Source: Hypericum androsaemum (lineage: Eukaryota > Streptophyta > Magnoliopsida > Malpighiales > Hypericaceae). From it: a stretch of 64,000 bases of DNA. Where the stretch lies: positions 18,797,691 to 18,861,690 of the forward strand of contig OZ023185.1 of the NCBI GenBank assembly GCA_963995505.1, read 5' to 3'. A program made the position numbers and the translations under genes. Shown here piece by piece: positions 49,983 to 62,229 of this stretch (position 1 is its first letter; each line of letters begins with the position of its first letter). The notes beneath the pieces were generated by a model. It was not told the origin of the DNA and searched no databases. It saw nothing but the letters and a program-made list of their open reading frames with translations.

Positions 49983-50330
49983 GTACAACGCACCAAAAAG
50001 TGTTCGGCTGTCTCATGATCGTCTAAACAAAACGGATAAAGAACTTCTCAAAGCTGAATCCTCTTCAATCTGATCATAACATCCCTAGTTTGAATCATTC
50101 CTTGCATTGTTAGCCACAAGAAACCCTCGACCTTGAAAGGGATCTTGCTCAGCTCCAATGAAATAGGCGTAGCAATGTGATTCAATTCCCTCATACGGCT
50201 TCGCCAAGACTTGGCAGTGTAGCCACTATCATCCCGACGCCAAATAATAGAATAAATCCTGTTAGAATTCAGCCGAGCATCATTTAGGAGAAGCAGAAGC
50301 AGAAGCTGTTCTTCCATTTCCTCCTCGAAG
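49983..50330 (-). mobile_element. LINE fragment with zf-RVT domain
   Basis: On the minus strand, 50317-50048 encodes a stretch containing YSIIWRRDDSGYTAKSW, ISLELSKIPFKVEGFLWLTM and MIQTRDVMIRLKRIQ. After a frame change, PFCLDDHETAEHFLVRC follows (about 50034-49985). Trp-Lys-x-PxKVxxFLWL, then DxLxRR and a CxxC..H..C finger, is the zf-RVT domain downstream of the reverse transcriptase in plant non-LTR retrotransposons. Only this end is present and it is frameshifted, so it is a dead remnant. Confidence 0.75.
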
Positions 50331-50665
50331 ACCCAGAGAGGTCTTCGCCAGCTTAGAGCCCAATTCTACCCCGAGGTAGTCCAAAACCCGCACTCCGCCA
50401 CCTTTGCTAGTTTCTTCGTAGAGAATTTAAGCAAGCGGCTGAAATTCTCACGTAGGGAAGCATCCCCTAAAAGAAGAATTTCGAACCATCACCCAATTTT
50501 AACTCGAAACCACTTGCTCATCGATATTCATCAAAGAGTGGCTTATTAACTGTAGTATACCAAACAACAATTTCACCCCCGACCAACACCTATACACAAT
50601 CACTTCACAAAGCATTTCTTAACCCTAGTACCAACTCCACCACTCTTAAAAACACAAAATCTAAT

Positions 50666-53522
50666 CTAGCAAGCTAACTGGTCCCTCAACGAGGAGATCT
50701 GCTCAAAGATGGGAAGCCTCTTGGATCTCGAGGGAGACCACTTCGTCATCAACTGCTCAAGACCCTTCAAGAAGTCATCGTCTTCGTCGTCCTCCTCCAG
50801 CTCGAACCCGAACGTCTTCTCCATTAACCCAGGACGAAGGGGACGATGCATGGAGTGCACTTCCATTATCAACTCCTCGGCCCTCTTTCTTGACCTACTG
50901 TCGTTATTGTCTGAACCAGGAAGCCTCCCATGCAAGACGTCGTCCAAAACGCTACGTGCCTCGTCGTATCGGGCCTGCTTCATCAAGCACAGGGCCAGGT
51001 TGCATGCCTTATTGGCATCCGGGTCGATCATTTGGGCTTTCTTGTAGACTGCCTCTGCCGCCATGAAGTTGGGCTTTTGCATATAGGCCCAGCCCAAGTT
51101 TCCCTGTCGGGCGTCATGCGAGATAACAATTCATCACGAGATACTTTAAGAGAAGTCGATAGAATAAAGGCGATGAGAGAACGTAATACAATAAAAAATT
51201 ATTGAAACCGGAGAAAATATCACTTTAGAGATTATTACATAAGAAAAATTTATGTTCTTTCTGTAAAAATATTAAAATTGAATTTTTAAACAATAAATAC
51301 GAAAAATATCAAAAAAATTATTCTCTATATATTCAAATTATCTAAAATTGCAGCTTTCATCGTTATTCAAATGGTACACTCAATTGTGGTATTTTTTTAC
51401 AATAATACGATAATCACAAATGAACATTTGAAGACAATTGAGAAGACAGATGCAAAATTTATCAAATAAGTAAGTCTAGCTTAAAATAATATCTTATAAT
51501 ATTTTTGAATTCGTAAAATATGTAAAATATATATATATATATACACGTATTTGTTAAAAAATTAATTTATGCAAAAAATTGGGACAATAATTTTGCATTA
51601 AATTTTTTTTAAAAAAATATTAGTTATTATGCTAAAGAGGTTATTAAATTTTAACACTAGTTCCGACTCGGACTAGAACTTTTTATTAATTTAGAGAGGG
51701 AACATCATTTTACATAGATTTTTACTGTAAAGTGAAAAAAGTTAAAGTGATGAAATAGTTACCAATAGTCTAGCAGTCTCTTGCTTGACAGAAACTTGGA
51801 ACTTCTTCCCATGGGAGCGAGCCGTTTTGGTGGGCTTTCCATGGAACGCCTCTCCCAAATATATCAACCTCAGTTTCCTCTTCAACAAGTTTATCTGCTC
51901 CTCCACTTTCCCGCATTTCTGTCAGAATTATGTCACAAAGGAAATAAATTAGTCCTAATTAAAACCCAAATAACATCATTCGAAGTGTATATATATGGAC
52001 CGGTAAAATTTAATGGGAAAAAATATGGGAAACTCGTAAGTACCTTGTACAAGTCTATAAGGACATTGTCGAGGGAATCCTGAGCCTGTTTGGAGCAACG
52101 GCCTCGAAAGGACTTGATTGCTTCGATGGCTTCCTCGGCTCGGTCTTGTTGCTTCATCACGACCGCCATGTCTTTTAATGCACTGTCCACTCTATCTCCG
52201 GCGTTTATGGCTTTCCAAAACCAAACTATTGCAGCTACTGGGTCCTTTTCGATTAGCTGCAAATTACAAATTTATAATTTATGCAGGGACATGGAGAAAC
52301 TGATGATATTGTTTATTATTCTTCGTCATAAATGCATTCATTGTTACTAATTGTCAACCAATCATGTAGTTTTTTTTGTCCTCTAAAGTTCCAAGTTCGG
52401 GTATAATCCAATTTCATAAACTTGAACTAACTCGTATTAATCTCGTCAACACATGGCTGCATGTCACATGATGTACACGTTTGTTTTATCGAGCAAAACC
52501 ATTTTTTAATAATCTACTCTCCTCCAATAACTCTCTAATTACAACGTATTTTTTTAGCTGGATTTTCCCTTTTTTTACGGGTGTGCCTCTCCTCGAGCGG
52601 CTTATCAGCCAAATATTTACTAGTTAGGATGTAATATATAATTTACGTTAAAAATTCACTTACTTATTATTTTACTTTTCAAAAAAATATGTTCATTGTT
52701 TCAAGATTTTGAACTGTATATAAAATTTTTAACAAGATATTAAGTTAATTGCTCATAAGAGACTAATGGTCCGTGATCGGTAGTGCAAACTTTTTTTTAA
52801 AATAAAAATATATTACTCCAATTAAAAAAAAGTTATTCCACGAGAGCTAGAAGTAAAAACAACCAGCCAAATCAAGAATGTACTGCCTAAAACTTTCTAC
52901 TAGTTTGACCGCCTAAGATTCTCGCATCTCGGATCTGTAGCGCAAATTTGAATCCGATGATTTCGTTTGAGAAAACATGTCAGAGAATTTCACATAGACA
53001 GTAAAAAATTGTTTGGTCTCAATTTATAAGAGTGAAAAATATAAATATCAAAAAAATTGCTTAAAAGACTAAGACTTAAAGAGTTACATACGAAGATCGT
53101 AATATTAAATTCACGGGCTAATGATAGGAAAAGAACGTGGCCAGGTCTCCATAAGATGAAACTGAAGCAAGCTGGCTGTCTTAACCTAGCTGGCTGTCCT
53201 AGTGATCATCGTAGAGGTGCCACTTGTAGACCAGAGTTCCATTAACCTAGAATCTAGTAAATACACCGCAATCGATTAAGCTTCGTATTTATTCCAAAAT
53301 TTTAGAAATATCGTTAAGAACCCCAAAGTATCCGCAATGAAAAACACAAAATCATATGTACAAATAAATAGAAAATTACAGAAATTGAGATTAAACCTGA
53401 GCATGCTTGGCTTTAACATAGGGACCATCCCCAGAAGGAACCTTGTGAATCACATGAAACAGATCCTTGTCTCTTGGGGAAGTGCAACTACTGCTTCTCG
53501 AACTACTACTACTCCCTTCCAT
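50666..53522 (-). CDS. SDI1: TPR protein, SULFUR DEFICIENCY-INDUCED / MS5-like
   Basis: Family members SDI1/SDI2 respond to sulfur starvation and repress glucosinolate synthesis; other members (MS5/POLLENLESS3) act in male meiosis. Exons, high to low: 53522-53397, 52256-52044, 51918-51763, 51103-50666 (933 nt, 310 aa). After a Ser-rich start, the family signature DLFHVIHKVPSGDGPYVKAK is seen. The TPR-like helices follow: VWFWKAINAGDRVDSALKDM, AVVMKQQDRAEEAIEAIKSF, SHGKKFQVSVKQETARLLG, NLGWAYMQKPNFMAAEAVYK and ANKACNLALCLMKQARYDEA. The middle of the tail is acidic, and it ends RLPIFEQISSLRDQLAC, the hallmark C-terminus. SDI-like is favoured over MS5 by length and by gene order next to VAMP72. 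The function in this species is inferred. Confidence 0.9.
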
Positions 53523-53665
53523 TATTCCCTTCTTCCTCCGTTCCTCTCTCTATTTCTTCTCTCTAATTTGTTCGTCGAGACTCGTCAGTGAGGAGCTAAC
53601 GAATTAAGAAGTGATGGGATGTGCCAGAAGTGAGACAATGATGATAACTCGGAGAAAGTGGGTCC

Positions 53666-53721
<56 letters not shown>

Positions 53722-55623
53722 GTTATATTGTATGAACTTGGACGAACGCTTGTCCAGGTTCTTCGGAGTGGTTTCATTACCGAACGGTGATGAGTCAATG
53801 TATCTGACCATAGGCCATCCATAAAAAATGAACCTGACCGTATTTATGTGTCAATCTGCTGTTTGATGTTTATTTTGGATGATTGCATTATTCAAGCTAG
53901 TGATTAAAGCATTTCATTTACCAATTTTAGTGTGTTTTTTCGTATGTTTTGGTGCTCATTAGAGATATTACATATTTAATTTTTTTTTATAAATTAGACT
54001 CAACGACTTTCTATTTTTCACATGGACCAGAGCACAAGATCAAATTTGTATATATTTTTTTACCGTATATGCAGTGAAATGAGAATTGTAGTACGACAAT
54101 GTGCTAAAAAATCAAGTCGTCATATTAACAACTAAGAATTTATATATACAACTTCAACAAATTTTAACAAGTAAATAAGTTTTCCCCTGATATAGATTGG
54201 ATCAACAACTGTAATTAAACAATTATTGCTTTCGAGATCAACGCTTGCCTAATGACAGTCACTGTTATCCATTTCCCTCAGAAATCCCTCCAAGTCAGAC
54301 TTCACCATCCACGACCAATAGGTGGAAAATGAAAAGAAAGAAGATAAACTATAACTTGTAAACTTACTTTTTTTATGAGTACATAATATTTTTTTTTTCC
54401 CAAATTACAATCACGATCCTAAACTTCAAACTCAATTTTTCATTGTATCCGAGTTCGATCTCAAAAGAATGTACGGCCAAGATACATGCTCTGTAAAACA
54501 CACAACTAATTACTTCTCTGCAAGTATTAATTCGGAGGTGGGCAATATCCCTACCACATTAATTGACCCACTTGGATTTACTGCCCGGTAAGTTTTTTTT
54601 AAGGGTAAATTGCGGTCAATTGATTAAATCCAAAAATCCAAAAAAAAAGTACATCAAGTTCAGTACTCCAATCAGCAGGCAGTAGACTACGGCGATATTA
54701 TACTGTCCGGTAATAAGTTGGCAAGTGAACCTTCCTCTTGCAACTACTGGGTCAAATGATAATATCGTCGAAATTGAAACCTTCGTCCTGTAAGCAGTCC
54801 ATCTCATTTTGGACCAACATTTTTCGCATGGGATATACACTTGCCGTTTCTTGGGGATATATCTCCACTTCAGACATTTTTTCATCCCCACAAGTAGACA
54901 AATATGAACCTGGACACTTTTCTTGCAGGGAGCGACAAGTATGAACCTACTCAATAAATTAGCCATATACGACCTAGAATACATAATTTTAAGCCAAGAT
55001 GAGGATTTCGGCTGCCAGCTATACCTTCCATTCAATTCGATTTCCAAGCTTTTGGTTACAGTGAAGATAAATTATAAATACATAATAAAAGCTTATCCCG
55101 TAACCAAAATGACAGGTGACTTTGGCTTAGGGAAAATTAATTTTCCAACGGTCACAGTACCACCACAATCTACCACGACACCAAAATCTGATGGGTCCGT
55201 TGTAGAAGAACACCAGCAAAAAAGGTCTCGATAAAAATATTGAAGTCCAACTATTATTATGGTTAGGGAGTAAAAAAAGGTAAATTCATATACAGTAACT
55301 GAGACGTCCAATCATGCACAAGTGACAAATAATTGAACAAAGAGAATGCCGATGAGATATTAACAGATGAATTGCAACGGGAGTCGAAAAATTACAGCAA
55401 TCACAGAGTACTCCTATTGCTATAAGGCTAAATGCAGAAGAAACCCAAGAAAACCTTTTTTTGCGCACATCCACATGCTTGAAAACGCAATGCAACAGAA
55501 AACCAACAGCTGGACATTTATATGCCAAATTTCTTGCATCATTAAAAGTACCGGGAGATAAGAGTTCGGCCTACTGCCAGGGAAGCATTTACCTACAGCA
55601 AAAGGAGGAAGCCGTTACGCTTA
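53523..55623. other. Divergent side of SDI-like gene; spacer
   Basis: It holds the SDI-like promoter and leader, with an AT microsatellite at 53670-53718, then AT-rich DNA. The ORFs at 54616-55047 (minus) and 54923-55234 (plus) overlap and have no recognisable domain. The ALBA gene 3' UTR precedes 55624. Confidence 0.5.
53670..53718. repeat. (AT)n microsatellite
   Basis: About 24 uninterrupted AT units lie roughly 150-200 bp upstream of the SDI-like start codon, in its promoter or leader. Confidence 0.95.
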
Positions 55624-58461
55624 TCAAGACTGGTTGCCATCATCCCCTCCTCTTCCTCGAATGCCCATCCTTCCACGCCCACGACCGTAGCCCCTGCCGC
55701 CTCCACCTCCACCTCTGCCCCTTTCATATCCGGTGCCTTCAGGATAGCCGCCACCACCCCCAGCTCTGCCCCTTCCGTATCCAGTACCTTCAGAGTAGCG
55801 ACCACCACCCCTACCGCCTTCATAGCCAGCACCTTCAGGGTAGTGACCACCGCCCCTACCCCTTTGATATCCAGCACCTTCAGAATATCCGCCCCCACCC
55901 CTGCCTCTTTCATATCCAGAACCTTCAGAATAGCCACCCCCACCCCCGACTCTTTCATATCCAGCACCTTCGGAGTAACCACCACCACCTCTTCCGCCTC
56001 TGCCCCTTTCATATCCAGCACCTTCGGAGTAACCACCACCACCTCTTCCGCCTCTGCCCCTTTCATATCCAGCACCTTCGGAGTAACCACCGCCACCTCT
56101 TCCGCCTCTGCCCCTTTCATATCCAGCACCTTCGGAGTAACCACCGCCACCTCTTCCACCTCTGCCCCTTTCATATCCAGCACCTTCGGAGTAACCACCG
56201 CCACCTCTTCCGCCTCTACCTCTTTCATATCCAGCACCTTCAGAGTAACCACCACCACCTTCATAGCCAGCACCCCTACCGCCTTCATAGCCACCACCAC
56301 CTCTTCGGCCTCTGCCTCTTTCATATCCAGCACCTTCAGAGTACCCACCGCCACCTCTTCGGCCTCTGCCTCTTTCATATCCAGCACCTTCAGAGTACCC
56401 GCTGCCACCTCTGCCCCGTTCATAACCAGCACCTTCAGAGTAACCACCGCCACCTCTTCCGCCTCTGCCCCTTTCATATCCTGTACATTCATATGGAGCA
56501 AACCTTAGCTAAGAGTAAATTGCTACTCAACCCCCACAGTTTAAGTTCTGTCCCAGATACATTGATTGTGGAGATGCACGCCTATGCCTAAAATTAACCC
56601 AAGCAATAAAGTGTGCATAAGAGCAAAAGGATATTTTACAAGCAGCCAAACTTACCCAGGTAACCTTGAGCTCTGCCTCCTGCCTCTTCATGTCCCCAGT
56701 TTGTATAACCTCCATTTTCTATGGAAAATCAGTATAAAAATGCAATGCAATTAAGATACTTTTAAATTACAGAACATCACAATTATATGCAGAGCAAAAC
56801 ACATGAGCCAGTATGGTTAACGAATTTAATCAATCTTCATCTTACAATATCCTTCGCACACAAAAAAACTTCACATTACAACATGAAATCTCTACTTACC
56901 TTGATAATTTTCCTCATAGTTACCATAACCATAACCACCCCTGCCCCAGCTCCGCCCACGCCCACGCCCTCTGCCTCTACCACGGCCACGCCCTCGTCCA
57001 TAAGAATCTAGTAGATAAGATGACAAGTTTAGATTCATCGGAGAATGATGTCAACCACCAATGGGAACTAAGATCCAGATCTCTCACCTTCATGATAGTC
57101 ATTATACATAGCACGTGGTTGCTGCTGCTGATATTGATGCTTTGGCCGATCTGCAGCATTTGGTGCTTGGTACCTTGAGGCAGAAGATTACAGAATGCAT
57201 GAATTAGCAGAAGATGGTCCAATCACAGGGATCAGCAACGTCTCAATATCATTTAAGTTGCATTCTATGTGGAAATCTCTTATCAGGAAATTTTACCCAG
57301 GAGAGTTTTTGTCCAGTTCCGAGAAAGACAGGGTGATTGTTATCATCGAGACTTGGCGAGTCTGTTCCACACTGCACCAGACCAAGAAATTCTCTTCAAA
57401 GGAAATACTAAGGTTCTTAGTTAAGCAAATGTGCGCTTTTGTGAATGAACTACATTAGGGGCACCAATAAGAAACCCCAAAGACTTACGGCAAGAGGCCC
57501 TCCTCAATGGGTTCCCAAACATCAGTTATGCTCACTGAACTTATGGCAGTTTCTTGGTGCAATCTAGGATTCCTCCACTGTGCACACAGACGAAAGGTCA
57601 TAAGCCATGCAAACTTTTTGGAGTACGAGCAGGAGACAGTAAAGTACACAGGAGTACGAAAATCATACTAACCTTTATACCCTCTGCAATGGATACTGTC
57701 TTGCTGACTGCCTGTCCCATGGCTTTCAACACAATCTCTTTGACATGTTTCTCCTTATAGAAGCAAACAACACATAGCAATTCAAGATGGTGACACATAA
57801 CAATTCAAGTTCGGCAAAAGCAAATGCGGATGTGCATGCCTGGCATTTAGAACGACATCTGCAAAAAAAAAAATCGACAGCCAACTCTATATTCTGGTTT
57901 ACGACGATACAAACAACTCATAGCTCTAAAACGTAACCGTCCAGTTCCTCCTCTCAACATAATGCCCCGAGATGTGCAGTGCCTCCCAAATTACCGATTG
58001 CCAAAAATAGAAATTACGAAAAAAATTGTATTCCGCCGCTACACAAATTAGCGTTATACAATGACACGCATACATTCAAACACAAGGAACACCCCTCTCC
58101 TCCACAAACCCCCGCCCCCGAGCTTTGAATGCCTCTAATAGACACGCACACGGCCAAAACCCTAGGAAAAGACACGCAAGGAAGCAATGTCCAGTACTGC
58201 CCAGACCTAAACCCTAAGATTAAAGTCACGCGAAAAGCAGAACTGCACTGTGAGAATCTCACTTTCCTTTTCCAGAATAATGTAAACAAAGCATTAAAAA
58301 AAATAAAAATCGGAGAAAATAGAGAGCGGAGGAGGTACGTGGAGGAGCGAGGTGCCGTAGCTGATATAGTTGCGGACGGGCCCACCGGAGGTGATACGGA
58401 TCTCATTCTCTTTTATCGGCGACTCCGGCTTCGGCTTCTCCACTCGCGTGTACCTATCCAT
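55624..58461 (-). CDS. ALBA-family nucleic-acid-binding protein with RGG tail
   Basis: Alba-domain protein; plant members bind RNA, R-loops or mRNA in stress granules. Exons, high to low: 58461-58339, 57753-57673, 57577-57489, 57371-57297, 57173-57088, 57007-56900, 56718-56656, 56480-55624 (1482 nt, 493 aa). The Alba core is residues 1 to about 125: MDRYTRVEKPKPESPIKENE, ITSGGPVRNYISYGTSLL, KHVKEIVLKAMGQAVSKTVS, LHQETAISSVSITDVWEPIE, then VSMITITLSFSELDKNSPG. A Gln-rich linker, then GRGRGRGRGRGRSWGRGG, and the last exon encodes tandem 18-aa GYERGRGGRGGGGYSEGA-type repeats, ending GIRGRGGDDGNQS. The tail makes it clearly longer than the Arabidopsis relatives I recall (about 315-350 aa). Long ORFs in other frames of this repetitive exon are shadows. 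Confidence 0.9.
55690..56480 (-). repeat. 54-bp coding minisatellite (18-aa RGG repeat)
   Basis: Within the last ALBA exon, the unit for GYERGRGGRGGGGYSEGA recurs. Six copies stay in exact 54-bp phase (unit marks at 55961, 56015, 56069, 56123, 56177, 56231), with more diverged or shortened units on both sides. All spacings are multiples of three, so the frame is kept. Confidence 0.9.
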
Positions 58462-59406
58462 ATCTCCCTTCGCTTTTTTTTTAAATTTATCTCTTGTTCT
58501 TTTTTTAAATAACCGCTTTCTTTGCTTCGGGGCTCCCTTAAACAGAAGACTGGAGGAGGAGACGGAGGATGGGGAAGGGAGGAGGAGGTTTAGGAACCCC
58601 TTTTAACAAAACCCTAGCACCGACTTTTTCTTTTTTGACCAGGCGGTTGGCAGTGAAATTTTTTTAGTGGGAAGAGAGGGGGAAAGAAAGTAACGGTTGA
58701 TTTGGGCTTAGACCCGTTAACTAATATCTTTAGGCCTTTTATCCATACGCTAAAACGCTGCGTTTCAGTGATTAGTCTGTGATCCAGTTGGCGCGTGAGT
58801 TATACGGAGGCGGTGGATTGGGTCCGTGTTCTTAGAAAAAGTGAAAAAGTTGATTTTGACTTATTCTGCTTTTACTCCTCGGAGACGAGGAAAGCGGCAG
58901 TTGGCTTTCATCAAAGCAGGATATGAAATTAGAGATACAAGCCCAATAGCCCAGCCCAATTTAGGAGGAGGGTGGAAATGGAGGGGCGGACCTATGTATA
59001 AATCTGAAATAAAGTTGCATATTAATCGGTGTAGGATTTTTTTTGCAAGGTTTTGATCGTCATCGGTAAAACCCTATAATGCCAAAATTCAGTGTGAAAA
59101 ATTGCGATAGTGAAAGAGTACCTCGGCAAGATAAATCATGCTCTAACGTTGTGTGTATAGCTAAATTTAACCATACACTATCAATATCACAAAATCTAAG
59201 AGGTTGAATTTGATAAAGAGACGAATAGGTTTCTGAACCGAACTTGAATTAATTAGCTTAATAAATATCTGAATTTTAGGTGATTGTGATCCAACCATTT
59301 GAATTTTCACATTGTTAGGGCGATAGTAGAACTGTTATGTATGGTTCTCCCCCAAGTCCAAAGCTCGTAATTTTTTAAGAAGTAAATCGAAGCTGGATTT
59401 TTATTA
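58462..59406. other. ALBA leader and spacer
   Basis: The 5' leader and promoter of the ALBA gene, then AT-rich DNA with no supportable exon. It ends at the 9-bp target duplication of element C (59407-59415). Confidence 0.5.
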
Positions 59407-59415
59407 ATTTATTTT

Positions 59416-60437
59416 GGAATAAGTTCAATTTAGTACCCTGTGGTTGCACCCATTTCGCCTGGAGTACCATGTGATTTCAAATTGGTATTTTGGTACCCTG
59501 TGGTTGACTTCCAACTTTCCAGGCAGGTCCAGGGCAGCTGCCCGTCCAAACCCACCCGAAACGACGTCATTTTTGAGCCGACGTGGCAGCCACCTGGCGT
59601 CAGAGTGGATTAAATTAAAGCTGATGTGTGATCTGGTAAATTACTAAAATTGTCCCTAATCTTTATTTTTTTCCAAAAAAACTCTCATTTAAATATTACT
59701 CTCTCCCCCCCCCCCCCCCCCCCCCCCCTCCTCCTCCTCCTCCTCCTCTGAGTCTCCGGTGTTGTACCATTTCCGACCTGCTGGAATGGGCACTCGAAGG
59801 ATTGCCACCAGCACATCTAGCTTCTTCCGATCCCACCACTAGCACCCCCTCCAAACCCACCATTGGCACCTCCTCCAAACCCCACCACCAGCACCTCCTC
59901 GGAGCCACCGATCTACTTCGGCCCCTGGGGAATCACGAAACCACCTCCTTGAATCCCCTGTACTGCGTCCTGCCCACACCACCGCCTTCGCCGGAGTGCT
60001 CTCAGCCACCATCGTGGGGCCCACCCTAGTCGTAGTTGGAGAAGCAGCCGCCGAGATGAGTAGGGATAACGAGTGGTCCGCCTTGTTGTCGAGCCCCGTG
60101 TCATCGTCGATTCTAGGTGAGCTCCACCGCGTCGTCGATTCCGACCGTCACGTGCCTCCGATACAGGGTCTGGGACCACCGACGTGCTCGCCCCGTTGCG
60201 GGCATCGTCTTGGGAGCGACGGTGAGCATCGGAATGGCTTCAATTGGTATCTGTCGTCGAGCCCTGAATCCTCGTCATTTTTGGACGAGCTCCCACCGGC
60301 GAGGGGCGGGGCTGAGTTTGTCCAACTAGACTCAGTCGAGTTTATCAGCGTGGGCAAGTTCTGGTCACAGGAAGGCGAGTTTCCAAACTACGACGCTTTC
60401 GAGCTAGGAGGGTCGAGGGGGGAAGAGAGACAGAGAG

Positions 60438-60494
<57 letters not shown>

Positions 60495-60811
60495 GAGGAG
60501 GAAGAGTAAGGGGAAAGAGGAGAAAACGACGTTGTTTAAGTGGGATTTTTTTGAAAAAAATTAAAATAATTTAGGACTAATCAGGTAATTTGTCATAGTA
60601 CACGTCGGTTTTAACTTAAGCCACCATGTTGCCACGTGTCTTCCACGTCATCTCAAAAATGATATCGTTTCGGGAGGGTTTGGACGGGCAGCTGCCCTGG
60701 ACCTGCCCGAAAAATTAATGTCAAATGCAGGGTACTAAAATACCAATTTTAAACCACATGGTACTCCAGGCGAAACAGATAAAACTACAGGGTACTAAAA
60801 TAACTTATCCC
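59416..60811. mobile_element. Mutator-like TIR element (C), 9-bp TSD
   Basis: A 1396-bp element. The left end starts GGAATAAGTTCAATTTAGTA; the complement of the right end starts GGGATAAGTTATTTTAGTAC. Both arms continue through ACCCTGTGGTTG or ACCCTGTAGTTT, TTTCGCCTGGAGTACCATGT and AATTGGTATTTT. A perfect 9-bp direct repeat ATTTATTTT flanks it (59407-59415 and 60812-60820). Further arm similarity includes the pair GGGCAGCTGCCCG / CGGGCAGCTGCCC near 59530 and 60685. The interior is C+G-rich with a 24-base C run (59705-59728), a TCC run and a GA microsatellite (about 60446-60491). It also has an open frame at 59996-60574 with no recognised domain, possibly captured sequence. Confidence 0.85.
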
Positions 60812-60820
60812 ATTTATTTT

Positions 60821-61232
60821 TAAGCCTTGTACGGTCGGGTCAAATGGCTTTTGAATCAAAGCTCACATGTCTTCTATGACTGTAACCCTTTTTCCAATCT
60901 CTATTCAAGATGCTCTGCTTCTTTTTTCTAAATCTACAAGTTGCTTCTGATGCGTGTAAGAGTGTGATTAATGAAACAAAAGAACTTCATGAGCTTTTCA
61001 TTATATTAACATAGCCTAATAAACACTTAGTTAGAAGACCACATATTTTAGCCATCTCCATTAAGCCACAAATCTTAAGCTAGCTCCTAATCCTCGCGCT
61101 AATTAACCAAAAACCATCTAATTAAGCTTTCCTCTCCCAAAGGAAAACAAAACTTGAAGAAGCTCGTGATACAATTTCTAGCAGCAGGTAGCCAGATCAA
61201 ATCTCGGAAATTGCTCTCTCTTTAATATTTCT
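60821..61232. other. Spacer / 3' UTR of the next minus-strand gene
   Basis: No exon is recognised. The part nearest 61233 is the 3' UTR of the minus-strand gene. Confidence 0.45.
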
Positions 61233-62229
61233 TCATAGCTCCAGCACCACAACTGTTGACCAACATAAGAATTAATTTAATCATTTTTCAAAACAATGAA
61301 ATTGCAATTAAGAGATGGAGAAAATCGACTCACATTCCGAATCGGTGGTGATCCAATTTGCTTTCCTGTCATTCCTGCACGAGGAAGCAAGTGAAATGGA
61401 AGAGTAAGCAGAGGAAGTTGTGGAGCAACTTTGGACTTCCCAGTTGAAGCTGATCTTGGGAGAGTCACTGCTTAGTTGGTCATCATCTGGTACTGCCTTA
61501 AGTGCCGCTGTTCTGCTCCTGAAGTGCAGAACCTGAAGCGGATCGGCCGAGTACTAAGTTAAAAACGCGTGAAGTAGGAACACTAGTGTACCTTTCAACA
61601 AACAATTCACAAAAGAATGTTACCTTTCGACCGATGAATTTCGCTCCCTTGTCGGATTTAGCAGCAGCTGCCCATCTCAGTAGCTCCTTCATTCTAGACA
61701 GGGTCTTAGTCTTGTCCCCTTTACCCCTCTGCTGTTCCATCTTCTCCACGGGACCTGGTTGGCCGCCCGAGCTAGCTGTGGATGGCAATGCATTCTCACT
61801 AACTGGTTGCACCTTCTTACCAACATGAGCAGCTGATTCCACCTTGTTGCTACCCATATTCTCCTTCTTCATTTTCCGAGAAACCGCTCGACGATGCTCG
61901 CTACCGAAGCTGTTGACCCTTCTTAGATCCAATGTGCTATAGAAACAAGCCTTGGCGACGTCCTTTCGACACAGAAATCCAAAGGGTAAGGGATACCTGG
62001 ATCCGAATGTTTGATTCTGCCTTTGACCCTTATTGTGTGAGATTATATCCTGGTGTTTGGCTTCTCCAACTGTGTAAGAGAATCTGTTAATCAACTGAAA
62101 CACACAATGAACTATTATGTTCTTGGTAGAGGGTTAGTTACCTTTAGCTTCTTCCTTGGTGGTTGGCCTAGATTCACTCTCCTTATCTTGCTCATGAGCT
62201 ACCTTAAAGAGCCAGTGAAGAATCTGCAT
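61233..62229 (-). CDS. Conserved plant protein of unknown function
   Basis: Exons, high to low: 62229-62142, 62069-61624, 61532-61334, 61252-61233 (753 nt, 250 aa). The final exon is only 20 nt; it completes WITTDSEFVVLEL, a C-terminus I recall from a plant family of unknown function. Other conserved-looking parts are the start [34 protein letters not shown] with [27 protein letters not shown] and [20 protein letters not shown]. At exon 2, an upstream acceptor at 62091 would bring an in-frame stop, so the acceptor ACACAG before 62069 is chosen. The protein is basic in the middle with no signal peptide or membrane segment. The ORF that starts in the intron before exon 2 is an artefact. Confidence 0.8.

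Noticed and set aside
53575..53635. GAGAC motifs upstream of the SDI-like gene as sulfur-response elements
   Set aside because: The core is five bases and is expected by chance; two copies are not enough evidence.
55461..56591. Long plus-strand ORFs (376 and 221 aa) and a 302-aa minus ORF over the same stretch
   Set aside because: They are other frames of the 54-bp repeat in the last ALBA exon; a repeat length divisible by three keeps all frames open. The RGG frame joins correctly to the upstream exons.
59996..60574. 192-aa ORF inside Mutator-like element C
   Set aside because: It runs into a GA microsatellite and has no recognised domain; not supported as a gene.
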